Of a stretch of DNA of 40,343 bases, positions 27,007 through 36,381 are shown one piece after another (position 1 is the first letter of the stretch; each line of letters opens with the position of its first letter). Source of the stretch: Pseudomonadota bacterium. GTDB taxonomy: Bacteria > Pseudomonadota > Gammaproteobacteria > Pseudomonadales > Pseudohongiellaceae. The stretch covers positions 1 to 40,343 of the forward strand of contig JADFIJ010000005.1 of assembly GCA_022566775.1 (NCBI GenBank). The letters are read 5' to 3'. The notes beneath the pieces are model-generated. The model was not told where the DNA came from. It searched no databases and saw nothing but the letters and a program-made list of their open reading frames with translations. The position numbers were made by a program, and so were the translations under genes.

Positions 27007-28332
27007 ATGAAACGATTGCGCCCGAATACCCTGGCCCTGCTTTTAATCCTGGCCATGACCAGCCCGACTGCGCTGGCCCAGCTAAGCGAGGTCGAACGGA
27101 ATTTGGCCAGCTATATCGATGCCCATCACGATGCGGCTATCGAGCTGCTGGAAGAAGTCGTTAATATCAACAGCGGAACCCAGAATTTCGCCGGCGTTGC
27201 AGCCGTTGGACGCATCTTTCAAGCGCGTTTCGAAGCCCTGGGCATGAGCACCCAGTGGATCGACGGTGCTGCCTGGAATCGTTCGGGACACCTGGTCGCG
27301 CGCAGCTACGATGCCGCGAATAGCGGTCCCCATTTGCTCTTGATCGGTCATCTGGATACCGTGTTTCAGAGCGACAGTCTATTTCAGCGCTATCGATATC
27401 TGGGAGACAACATCGCCAGCGGTCCCGGTATTGCCGACATGAAAGGCGGTGACGTCATCATCCTGCAGGCCCTGTCTGCTCTGAATGACCAGGACCTGCT
27501 CGAGAGCATGAATGTGACGGTGTACATGACCGGTGATGAGGAATCGACCGGGCCCGGTGAAAACCAGGCTTTGGCCCGGGCGGATATGATTGCCGCCGCC
27601 GTAACGGCTGATATTGCCCTGGGCTTCGAGAACGGCGACGGCAATCCTGCTACCGCGATTCCAGCGAGGCGTGGCTACGCCAGTTGGGAATTGAAGATCA
27701 AGGGCAGCCCCGCCCATTCATCACAGATATTCCAGGACGAAGTCGGCGCCGGCGCAATCTTTGAGATCGCTCGCATACTCAACAGCTTCTACCAGGAACT
27801 CGCGGGCGAGAAATACCTCACCTTCAATCCTGGCATCATCATGGGCGGCACCGATCTTGAGTTTGACAGCGATGAGAGTCGCGGTAAGGCCTTCGGCTTG
27901 TCCAATGTAGTGTCGCAGGATGCCATCGCACGGGGCGATCTGCGGATGATTTCCACGGCGCAAACAGACCGTGCCAGGGTCACCATGGAGCGTATCGTTG
28001 CCAATAACCTGCCGCTCACCGAAGCCGAATTTAGCTTGAGCCAGGGCATGCCTCCGTTTCCGGACAGCGAGGGCAACCGGCGTCTGCTCGGCTACTTCAG
28101 CCGGGTCAGCGAGGATCTCGGCTACGGCGAAGTGACGGCGGTAGACCCTTCCCGTGCCGGTGCCGCCGACATCTCCTATGTTGGCGACCATGTCGATATG
28201 GCAATCGACGGCATGGGAATGGGAGGTGCCAACGATCATACGGTAAATGAGACTGGCGATCTGGAATCGATGCGCGTGCAGGCACAACGCGCCGCTATTT
28301 TAATGTACCGACTGGTACACGGTGGCCTGTAG
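27007..28332 (+). CDS. M20/M25/M40 family metallopeptidase (glutamate carboxypeptidase-like), secreted
   Basis: Signal MKRLRPNTLALLLILAMTSPTALAQ; metal-site motifs GHLDTVF, GIADMKGGDV, GDEESTGPG and GGANDHTVN all present. Confidence 0.92.
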   Translation: MKRLRPNTLALLLILAMTSPTALAQLSEVERNLASYIDAHHDAAIELLEEVVNINSGTQNFAGVAAVGRIFQARFEALGMSTQWIDGAAWNRSGHLVARSYDAANSGPHLLLIGHLDTVFQSDSLFQRYRYLGDNIASGPGIADMKGGDVIILQALSALNDQDLLESMNVTVYMTGDEESTGPGENQALARADMIAAAVTADIALGFENGDGNPATAIPARRGYASWELKIKGSPAHSSQIFQDEVGAGAIFEIARILNSFYQELAGEKYLTFNPGIIMGGTDLEFDSDESRGKAFGLSNVVSQDAIARGDLRMISTAQTDRARVTMERIVANNLPLTEAEFSLSQGMPPFPDSEGNRRLLGYFSRVSEDLGYGEVTAVDPSRAGAADISYVGDHVDMAIDGMGMGGANDHTVNETGDLESMRVQAQRAAILMYRLVHGGL

Positions 28333-28374
28333 AACCCGCCCAGTAAATCGACATCAGAACCAAGAGAAACTGTT

Positions 28375-28665
28375 ATGCAATTTATGATTATCGCTTACGA
28401 TGGCACCGACGAAGAAGCAAGGAATCGACGCACGGCCGCACGTCCTGCACATATCGATGGGGTCAAGCTACTCAAGGAGTCAGGCAAGCTGATTGCCGGC
28501 GGCGCCATTCTCGATGATGCCGAGCAGATGATCGGCTCGACCCTGTACGTAGAATTCGATTCCAGGTCAGAGCTGGACAGTTGGCTGGAGCAGGACCCCT
28601 ATGTAACTGGCGGCGTCTGGAAGGACATCACAGTGCAACCGATACGCCTGGCTATGAAGGCCTGA
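28375..28665 (+). CDS. YciI family protein
   Basis: MQFMIIAYDGTDEEARNRRTAARPAHIDGVKLLKESGKLIAGGAILDDAEQMIGSTLYVEFDSRSELDSWLEQDPYVTGGVWKDITVQP. Confidence 0.92.
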   Translation: MQFMIIAYDGTDEEARNRRTAARPAHIDGVKLLKESGKLIAGGAILDDAEQMIGSTLYVEFDSRSELDSWLEQDPYVTGGVWKDITVQPIRLAMKA

Positions 28666-28678
28666 TCGGTCGGCCCCG

Positions 28679-30007
28679 TTACTGTCCGGCTCGCAGGTGC
28701 TCTAACCTCAATCCCACCGCAGTGCCGGCACCGAAGCCTTTCCAATAGGTATGATCTGCGTCCGGCTGGCCATTTTTTACCGAGTAGACCCCGTCGGCGC
28801 CGTCAGGAACCAAATCCAGGTAACTCATGCGCTCCTCGATACCCTTGAGTTGATAGTCCAGGTAAGCCGTCACGAAATGACCCATGATGTTGTTCATTCG
28901 CACCGTATCCCAAACCGGGTCGGTGTAGTGGCTGGCACCGGTTTTATCTTCGCTGTCGAGTATTTCTACCGGTAAGGGGTAAGGTGCGCCGGCATTGTGA
29001 CCGGCGTTCTTGAAGGTCAGCAAATAGCGATCACTATTCACAGCATTTTCGAAGATCGCCCGCGTCCCATTGTCATAGCCGGCGACGGTGTCGGCACTGC
29101 CGGCTATGTAGAAGGTGGGGACATCGATTCCGGCCAGGTCCTGGTTGCGCCAGAATCCCGCATTCATGCCCCATGGCGCCACCGCCACACCTGCCTTGAT
29201 GCGGGAATCCAGGTTATCGCGATAGGCCGGGTTACCACTCGCATGTTGACGCAGTAACTCATTGGGCGGCGCCAGCAGGGAAGTAACGATGTCGTCACTA
29301 TAGCCACCACCGAGATTATTGATCAGGCCGTAGCCACCCATGGAGTAGCCGACTACTGCTGTAGCTTCCGCATTCAACAGGCGGTAGAGGAAGCTTGCCG
29401 AATCTTCAGCCAGTGCGGCCATGGTGTCCAGGACGAAGCGCTGATCCAGAGGCCGATTGTAGAGAGTACTGGGAAACGCCTGCTGATCGTCGTAGGTGCT
29501 GTCGGTATGATCTATGGATGCCACCACATAACCTTTGCTGGCCAGGTTTTCACCGAGATGGCTGAGCAGGAAACGGTTGCCCGGGTAGCCGTGGGAAATA
29601 ATCACCAACGGATAAGGTGTAGCCGTGGACTCAGGCTGCGCATCTCGCACTGCCCTGCCCATTAGCAAGGCAGTTATCTCGGGGTTGCGGGTAATTGCGT
29701 GATAGTGGCCGCCTGCCGATTGACCATCATTCAGCGCTGCGGGATACCATATTTCAAGTGTCAGCTTTCTATCGTAATAGACACTGTCGCCACCGCGAGG
29801 CGTATTCAGTATATCCACCCGGTTCGGATCGACCACCTCCAGCGTCTGCACGCCGACATCGTGATCACCAAAGCTCGCCAACTGCGGCGCGTCGGGCCTG
29901 ACAATATCGATGCGGTTTTCCTGCGCCGCTAGTGCCGGCGCCAAAATCATAAGGAGCGTGCTTAACAGAAACCTCGAACTTGTTGCCATCATACGTATCC
30001 CGTTCAA
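28679..30007 (-). CDS. Secreted alpha/beta hydrolase (PAF-acetylhydrolase / dienelactone-hydrolase-like)
   Basis: 442 aa. PLVIISHGYPGNRFLLSHLGENLASKGYVVASIDHTDST; ATAVVGYSMGGYGLIN (GxSxGG nucleophile elbow); FKNAGHNAG. Confidence 0.88.
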   Translation of the reverse strand: MNGIRMMATSSRFLLSTLLMILAPALAAQENRIDIVRPDAPQLASFGDHDVGVQTLEVVDPNRVDILNTPRGGDSVYYDRKLTLEIWYPAALNDGQSAGGHYHAITRNPEITALLMGRAVRDAQPESTATPYPLVIISHGYPGNRFLLSHLGENLASKGYVVASIDHTDSTYDDQQAFPSTLYNRPLDQRFVLDTMAALAEDSASFLYRLLNAEATAVVGYSMGGYGLINNLGGGYSDDIVTSLLAPPNELLRQHASGNPAYRDNLDSRIKAGVAVAPWGMNAGFWRNQDLAGIDVPTFYIAGSADTVAGYDNGTRAIFENAVNSDRYLLTFKNAGHNAGAPYPLPVEILDSEDKTGASHYTDPVWDTVRMNNIMGHFVTAYLDYQLKGIEERMSYLDLVPDGADGVYSVKNGQPDADHTYWKGFGAGTAVGLRLEHLRAGQ

Positions 30008-30079
30008 TCGTTTATTCGATGGTGACCTTATACACCGATTGTAGGGCGAGTGTAAGCCAGGGCACCTCTGAATGGTGCC

Positions 30080-33000
30080 CTAGGAAACCTGATGTTGATA
30101 GGCCAGCGCCCGCTCTTCCGAAGTGTCTGTGTGGCCAGTGAAATCATGCAAGATCACGTACAGACTGGGTACCAGGAACAGGGTAATGACCGTAGCAAAC
30201 AAGATCCCAAAGGCCAGGGAGATAGCCATCGGCACGATGAAAAACGTGGCTGGATTGGCTGATATCATCAGTGGCACCAGACCGATGAAGGTAGTGACCG
30301 AGGTGAGGACGATCGGCCGAAACCGCAACATGCCGGCTTCCGATACCGCCTCCACCATGCCCATGCCCTCATTCCGTAGTCGGTTGATGGACACCACCAG
30401 AATCAGGCTGGCGTTCACTACTACGCCACTGAGGGCGATTATTCCCAACATGGAGAAGAACACCAAGTCGGCTCCCATGATAAAATGACCGGCGATGGCG
30501 CCGATCGCTCCGAACGGAATCACACTCATGATGATCAATGGCTGTAGATAGGATTTCAGAGGTATGGCCAGCAGGGCAAAGATGACCAGCATGGCAAGGG
30601 GAAATGTATTGAGCAGGTCATCCATTGAACGCATCTGTTCTTCACCTTCGCCGCCAATAACGATTTCTACATCGAGTCGCCTGGCCCAATCGTCTGCATA
30701 CTTGGCAACGATTTCAGCACGGACCACATCGGGCTTGGCGACCGTGCGATCGATATCGGCACGGACCGTGATGACGCGCCGTCCGTCCTGTCGATTGATA
30801 CTGGAATAACTGCTGCCCAGGGTAAAACTGGCGATGCTGAGAAACGGCACCTCGGCGCCGCCTGGCGTACGAATCAGCATGTCCTCCAGGTCACCGAGAG
30901 ATTGTCTTTCTCCCTCCGGATAGCGAACCATGACGCGAATGTCGTCCGACCCCCGCTGGATGCGTTGGGATTCGGCACCATAAAACGCCTGCCTGACCTG
31001 GGTCGCGATATCGTTAAGGCTTAGTCCCAGGGTCTTGCCCCGTTCCAGAATTTGGATCTGCACTTCCTGCTTGCCGGCGCGAAACGAATCACTGATATCA
31101 AATACGCCGGGATATCTTGCCAATTCTTCTCGCAATTGTGATGCTGCTGTCTTCAGATTGTCATCGTTGCGTCCTTCCAGACGAAAATTAATCGCATCCC
31201 CAGCCGTGAACGCATCAGAGATAAAAGTTAATTCCAGGGCATCGGGAATGTTGCCTACTTTTTCACGCCAGCGATCGCGAATGAGAGCCGAACTCAATTG
31301 ACCCCGGTCGAAGAAGGGCGTCAGGTACAACACAACCTCGGCAATTTCGCTGCTGCCGGCACCACCTCGGAATGGCGTACTCGGTCCTTGCCGTGGCGCC
31401 CTGCCACCGATAATTGTAAGGACGTTGGCTATCACGTGTTCGGTCGATTCCAGCGCATCGCCACTGGCTTGCAGCAGCAGTAATTCTTCATCCAGTTCTG
31501 CGGATAATTCCAGGGCGGCATCCTCCAGCAGGCCAATAGCGTCTTCGGTAACATAGCCGGGAACTCCCGGGGGCATTTGCACGGTGCCATAGATTACGTC
31601 GCCTTCCACCGCCGGCATGAACTGAAAAATCACCCGACCGCTGAGCATGGTAGCAACTGTAATGATGACCACGCCAGTGGCCGTGGCCCATGCCGCATAA
31701 CGATATTTCAGGACCTTTCTCAGCGCACGTCGGTAACCGTGATCGGAAAAATACTCCAGTCGATTGGCAATGCCGCCCTGGAAGCGCTGCCAGCCTCTGA
31801 CCAGTAAGCTGTTCTCGAACAAGTAGCCTTCCGTCTTGCGGTGGGCGATATGGCCGGGCAGGATCAATTGTGATTCCACCAGGCTCGCGATCAGGCAGAA
31901 CACAACCACCGCGCCGATGGCATTGAAGAATGCGCCCATGGGTCCATCCAGCAACAGGATCGGCAGAAACGCAGCGATGGTGGTTAATACCCCGAAGATA
32001 ACTGGCATCGACACCTCGACGGTGCCTTCGATAGCCGCCTCTTCTTTAGACAGTCCCTTGGTTTCATAGGCGTGAATACGTTCCCCGACGACGATGGCGT
32101 CATCGACGATAATCCCCAGCACCAGAATAAAGCCCATGACCGTCAGGGAACTGATGGTCAGCCCGACTGTGGGAAACAGAATCAGCGCGCCGGCGATGGC
32201 GATAGGAATCCCTGCCGCTACCCAGATAGCCAGCTTAAACCGCAAAAACAAGGCCAGGATAATTAGCACCAGCACCAGGCCGGTGTACGCGTTCTTGGCG
32301 ACTGTACCGATACGCTCTTGCGTAGAAATTGCCGAATCGGTGATAACGGTCAGTGTCATGCCTTCGGGTAGCTGCAGTTCCGAAGACTGCATCCAGCGAC
32401 GTACCTCACGCGCCGAGGCGATGATGTCCTCATCGCCGATCCGCAGAATATCGATGATAGCGGCATTGATGCCGTCGAGTCGGGCATCCAGATAACCTTC
32501 TTCAAATCCATCTATGACCGTCGCGATGTCGCCCAGGCGCAACTGGGTCCCATCGGGGTAAGATTGCACCACGATATTTTCGTATTCGTCACCACGGTAG
32601 GCCTGTCCCTTGGTGCGCAACAGGATCTCACCCGAATCTGTTCTTATGGTGCCACCGGGTAAATCCAGTGAGGCGCGATCGATGGCCCGGGAAATTTGAT
32701 CCAGGGTCAGACCATATTGACGCAAGGTAAATTCCGACACCTCGATAGATATTTCAAAGGGTCGGATATATTCGATATTAACCGTAGAGATTCCTTCCAG
32801 GTCTAACAAATCGTTGCGAATTTCTTCGGCCTTCAGCTTGAGATTACGGTCGTCGGTGTCAGCGGCCAAGGCCAGGGTCATGACATTGCCACTGGAGGTG
32901 AAGGCCCGCACGATCGGTTTCTCGGTTTCAACCGGGAATGTGGATATCGCATCCACCTTGGCCTTTACGTCGTTCAGCACACGGTTCAGATCGGCTCCGG

Positions 33001-33292
33001 TCGTGATCTGTATGGTCGCGTCGCATCCGCCTTCCCGTGCCGTGCTAGAGAGACGCTCTATGTCCTCGGCACCTTCCAGTGCCTCTTCGATACGCAGACA
33101 CACGGCCGCCTCCGACTCTTCCGGCGTTGCCCCGAGATAGGCCACACTCACCTGGATCATGCCAAAATCTATATCTGGAAATTCTTCCTGATTCAGACTC
33201 GAATAGGACAGGAATCCGCCCGCCAGAAAGATCATCATCATCAAATTAGTGGCGACGGGATTTTTAACAAACCATGTAATAGGTGTTCTCAA
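30080..33292 (-). CDS. Efflux RND transporter permease (AcrB/HAE-like)
   Basis: 1070 aa. MRTPITWFVKNPVATNLMMMIFLAGGFLSYSSLNQEEFPDID; LGIIVDDAIVVGERIHAY; FRPIVLTSVTTFIGLVPLM. Confidence 0.95.
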   Translation of the reverse strand: MRTPITWFVKNPVATNLMMMIFLAGGFLSYSSLNQEEFPDIDFGMIQVSVAYLGATPEESEAAVCLRIEEALEGAEDIERLSSTAREGGCDATIQITTGADLNRVLNDVKAKVDAISTFPVETEKPIVRAFTSSGNVMTLALAADTDDRNLKLKAEEIRNDLLDLEGISTVNIEYIRPFEISIEVSEFTLRQYGLTLDQISRAIDRASLDLPGGTIRTDSGEILLRTKGQAYRGDEYENIVVQSYPDGTQLRLGDIATVIDGFEEGYLDARLDGINAAIIDILRIGDEDIIASAREVRRWMQSSELQLPEGMTLTVITDSAISTQERIGTVAKNAYTGLVLVLIILALFLRFKLAIWVAAGIPIAIAGALILFPTVGLTISSLTVMGFILVLGIIVDDAIVVGERIHAYETKGLSKEEAAIEGTVEVSMPVIFGVLTTIAAFLPILLLDGPMGAFFNAIGAVVVFCLIASLVESQLILPGHIAHRKTEGYLFENSLLVRGWQRFQGGIANRLEYFSDHGYRRALRKVLKYRYAAWATATGVVIITVATMLSGRVIFQFMPAVEGDVIYGTVQMPPGVPGYVTEDAIGLLEDAALELSAELDEELLLLQASGDALESTEHVIANVLTIIGGRAPRQGPSTPFRGGAGSSEIAEVVLYLTPFFDRGQLSSALIRDRWREKVGNIPDALELTFISDAFTAGDAINFRLEGRNDDNLKTAASQLREELARYPGVFDISDSFRAGKQEVQIQILERGKTLGLSLNDIATQVRQAFYGAESQRIQRGSDDIRVMVRYPEGERQSLGDLEDMLIRTPGGAEVPFLSIASFTLGSSYSSINRQDGRRVITVRADIDRTVAKPDVVRAEIVAKYADDWARRLDVEIVIGGEGEEQMRSMDDLLNTFPLAMLVIFALLAIPLKSYLQPLIIMSVIPFGAIGAIAGHFIMGADLVFFSMLGIIALSGVVVNASLILVVSINRLRNEGMGMVEAVSEAGMLRFRPIVLTSVTTFIGLVPLMISANPATFFIVPMAISLAFGILFATVITLFLVPSLYVILHDFTGHTDTSEERALAYQHQVS

Positions 33293-33362
33293 GGCCAGGC
33301 TCTCCCAAAACTTCCCGGGGATTTAAACCCAACCCGATCACTCGCCAGCGAGTCGAGCGCCA

Positions 33363-34535
33363 TCAGATCAATTCCTCAATAGGCCGCACCGACATGCCAT
33401 CGACCACCGCCTGGATCGGCGAGGTACAGATAAACTCGCCCGGCAACAGGCCTGCGCTTATCAGTACACGCTCTCCCTCCAGTCGGAATATCTCCACCTC
33501 CCGGTAATACATCTTGTTCTCGGCGTCGACTACCAATACCTGGTTGTTATTGCGAATCACCGAGCGAGGCAGAGATATGATGTTATCTACCGTCTTACCG
33601 ATAATGTCTGCCTGTACAAACAGGCCGATGGGAAGCGGGATCGATGCGGTGTCACCGGAACCAAACTCATCGCTACCGCTTGCTGGTTGTTGCACTCGAA
33701 TGATGGTCTGCACCGTATTGCTGTTTGGATCGATAGTAGCTTCGGTCCGCACCAACTTGCCCCACCACTTATGTTCCGTGCCACCGTAATAGCCTGTTAG
33801 CGTTACATCTGGCGCCTTATCTCCGGTCAATTCTCCTCGTGTGCCCAGTGGTATATCCAGGTAAGCCAGTTGACGAATAGCCAGGGGCACACGTACTTCA
33901 ACTTCATCCGCGCCATACAGCAGCGCAATGCTCTGGCCTCGATTCACGTACTGGCCCAACTCCACCTCGCGAGTAGCGACGATGGCATTGAAAGGGGCCT
34001 TGATATCGGTTCTGTCCAAATCCAGTTCGGCCTGGCGAAAACTGGCTTGTGCATCTGCCAATTTTGCCAAATTCACCGCCGCTGCGCGCTTTGCATCCTG
34101 CAGCTGGGCATCACTGGCGAGGCGCTGTTCGGCCAGGCCTATGAGTCGTTCCAATTCGTTGCTGGCATGATCTGCCTCGGCCTGGGCTTGTTGCAGAGAT
34201 GCCTGGCTGCGTGCCCTGGCGGTTTCAAAGTCTCTGGCGTCCAGGCGCAACAGGGTTTGTCCCGCCTCCACATAGGCACCCGCCTGCAAGGAGGGCGAGA
34301 TCCAGGCGACAGGGCCTGCAACGGCTGCGGCGAGGCTGGCCTGTCGCGCCGCCTGTACTTTGCCCTGCGACGCCACCACCAATTGCACCGAGTCCAGTTT
34401 CACCTTGGCCACACGCACCGTCACCGCATGAACTTCAGGTGCCGATTCCTCGAGTTCGATCGGCGTGTTAATCAGGTAGCCGGCAAACAAAATGCTGCCC
34501 GCCAAGATGGCAATAGGGATTACTACACGCTTCAT
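33363..34535 (-). CDS. Efflux RND transporter periplasmic adaptor subunit
   Basis: 390 aa. ASQGKVQAARQASLAAAVAGPVAWISPSLQAGAYVEAGQTLLRLDARDFETARARSQASLQQAQAEADHASNEL; FRQAELDLDRTDIKAPFNAIVATREVELGQYVNRGQSIALLYG. Confidence 0.94.
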   Translation of the reverse strand: MKRVVIPIAILAGSILFAGYLINTPIELEESAPEVHAVTVRVAKVKLDSVQLVVASQGKVQAARQASLAAAVAGPVAWISPSLQAGAYVEAGQTLLRLDARDFETARARSQASLQQAQAEADHASNELERLIGLAEQRLASDAQLQDAKRAAAVNLAKLADAQASFRQAELDLDRTDIKAPFNAIVATREVELGQYVNRGQSIALLYGADEVEVRVPLAIRQLAYLDIPLGTRGELTGDKAPDVTLTGYYGGTEHKWWGKLVRTEATIDPNSNTVQTIIRVQQPASGSDEFGSGDTASIPLPIGLFVQADIIGKTVDNIISLPRSVIRNNNQVLVVDAENKMYYREVEIFRLEGERVLISAGLLPGEFICTSPIQAVVDGMSVRPIEELI

Positions 34536-34596
34536 GCGTTTACTCCAGTTGCGTCCTTAATAAGCAGACACTTGTTAATTGATAGATCGTTCATAC

Positions 34597-35340
34597 TCAT
34601 TGTCCGGCAAGCCCTGACACGGCTTGCTTCTGATAACTGGCTTGCTTGAGACTAATCGCCTCGCTCACCGCTGTGCGTAATTCATCAAAATGCATCTGAA
34701 TTGTCGTCGCTGCCAACTCGGCGTCTTTGCTCGCCAGAGCCAGCTTGAGGGAATTCACTAATTGCTTGATGGTTGCCGGCTTCATCACCGGGTGAATGCC
34801 CAAATTCATCATCTGTTCAACGAATTGGGCCTTTAGATCATTGCCAATCAAACGCACCACCAGATTGTCGGCTACGGTTGCCAGGTATTCGAGAAATTCT
34901 CGCCACTGCGTCTGCATCGCCCCAAAGTCGCCGGCGAGCTTGCCAAGGCGTTCAACCATGCCCTGTAAGTTGCGCATCTCCTCATTGCTGGCCTTGTTAA
35001 TGGCCGATCGTGCCGTGAGTGCCGCAAGGGCACCGAAGGTCTGTAAAAATTGATCGACGAGCAGCGGATCCGGCACGTCATTGACCGCCATCAGCGGTCC
35101 CAATATGGCAATACTGGCGGCGTCGATGGCCTGTACTCTTGCACCCCCGGGCAAAATCCGGATCAGGCCCAGCTGTTCCAGCTGCGACAGGGCCTCCCTG
35201 ACGGCGCCACGACTGGCATTGAAACGCGCCGCAAGATCTCTTTCCGACGGCAAACGTTCGCCCCTGCGGTACTGGCTGCGCAATATTTCATCGCGCAGCA
35301 GGCTCGCAATCTCATGACTGATAGTGCTGTTTGCCGACAT
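34597..35340 (-). CDS. GntR/FadR-type transcriptional regulator
   Basis: EIASLLRDEILRSQYRRGERLPSERDLAARFNASRGAVREALSQLEQLGLIRILPGGARV winged helix, FCD-like C-terminus. Confidence 0.94.
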   Translation of the reverse strand: MSANSTISHEIASLLRDEILRSQYRRGERLPSERDLAARFNASRGAVREALSQLEQLGLIRILPGGARVQAIDAASIAILGPLMAVNDVPDPLLVDQFLQTFGALAALTARSAINKASNEEMRNLQGMVERLGKLAGDFGAMQTQWREFLEYLATVADNLVVRLIGNDLKAQFVEQMMNLGIHPVMKPATIKQLVNSLKLALASKDAELAATTIQMHFDELRTAVSEAISLKQASYQKQAVSGLAGQ

Positions 35341-35365
35341 AGGGTGTGCGTACTGACAGTTAGAA

Positions 35366-35392
35366 TTGGTCTGACCAAATTGGTCGGACCGA
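35366..35392. promoter_or_regulatory. Tandem GntR/FadR-like operator sites upstream of the regulator gene
   Basis: Perfect palindrome TTGGTC-T-GACCAA (35366-35378) followed by near-palindrome TTGGTC-G-GACCGA (35380-35392), centres 14 bp apart, 26-52 bp upstream of the GntR start. Fits the TNGTnnnACNA core known for FadR-subfamily GntR sites. Confidence 0.75.
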
Positions 35393-35473
35393 ATATAGGC
35401 TGAAATGGGAAATAGTCAATCCACAGGCGATGAATAGCGGCTTTAACTGGATAAAACGAGTATGAGAGAACCG

Positions 35474-36016
35474 TTAAAAGCCGTCAAACAGGTCAATTTC
35501 GAGCTTTTCCTCGTATCGCTGCTGTCGAATGTTAACAGCGTTCAGATTACCGCTTAACAAATTATCGACGTCTTCCTGAATCACTGTCACCGACAACTGC
35601 TGCCGCTCCGGCGTCGGTGCCGACTGCACCACAGACCCCCACAGAGACAGCATACGGTTGTCGATACGCCGCACTGAATTATCCCGCGACCATTCTGCGG
35701 CAATTGCTGCTCCCAGAACAGCAAGCTGTTTATCCAGAAGACTCGTTTGCGCAGGAGTGGCATCGGCATGTACATAGGAATTAAGATCCAACCAACCTGT
35801 GGGGTACACCAGATTGCCCCGATAGAACACCAACACCCACTCGAGATATTCCTGCCGCGATTGCAGGCGCTGGTTTTGACTATCCTCTTCATAGACCTGG
35901 ACAAAGACCTGCATGGGCGGGATCGAATCCGGCCATTGGGACAACTGCGGGCTCAGGCAGGACATGAGTGACACACTCAGCAAGCCCGGTAGAATAATTT
36001 TGAAGCGTACAAGCAT
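35474..36016 (-). CDS. Hypothetical lipoprotein
   Basis: Start MLVRFKIILPGLLSVSLMSCLSPQ gives a lipobox (SLMSC); ORF extends to 36088. No recognised family. Confidence 0.7.
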   Translation of the reverse strand: MLVRFKIILPGLLSVSLMSCLSPQLSQWPDSIPPMQVFVQVYEEDSQNQRLQSRQEYLEWVLVFYRGNLVYPTGWLDLNSYVHADATPAQTSLLDKQLAVLGAAIAAEWSRDNSVRRIDNRMLSLWGSVVQSAPTPERQQLSVTVIQEDVDNLLSGNLNAVNIRQQRYEEKLEIDLFDGF

Positions 36017-36381
36017 CCCAACAACCTTCAAATTTCGGCCGGTAAAAGCCCGACCAATGGGCTGGCTAAAACCACCGATCGGCGTCAATTTTCGTACAAG
36101 AAATAATTAAAGTGTCCACATTTAGTGAGGCCAGCGTAAATTATCCTCTGATTTGCCCGATTCAGCCAAGAAAATTCCAAAAACTTGAACTACATCCCCT
36201 AACTTCGGTTGTTCGGCTGGTTCAAATCTGCTTAAATCAACCCACTTTCTCCCCGCAGACCGCACTTGTCCCGGGAAACTCATTATCAATTTAATACGAC
36301 TCTGCGATAATACATTTGCTGAACCTCACTGAACTTCGCGACACTCCGTATTAACCTTGCAGGACGAAGAATAGAACAAAA

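Noticed and set aside
27721-28287. 188-aa minus-strand ORF
   Set aside because: Antisense to the M20 peptidase, whose metal-site motifs are intact.
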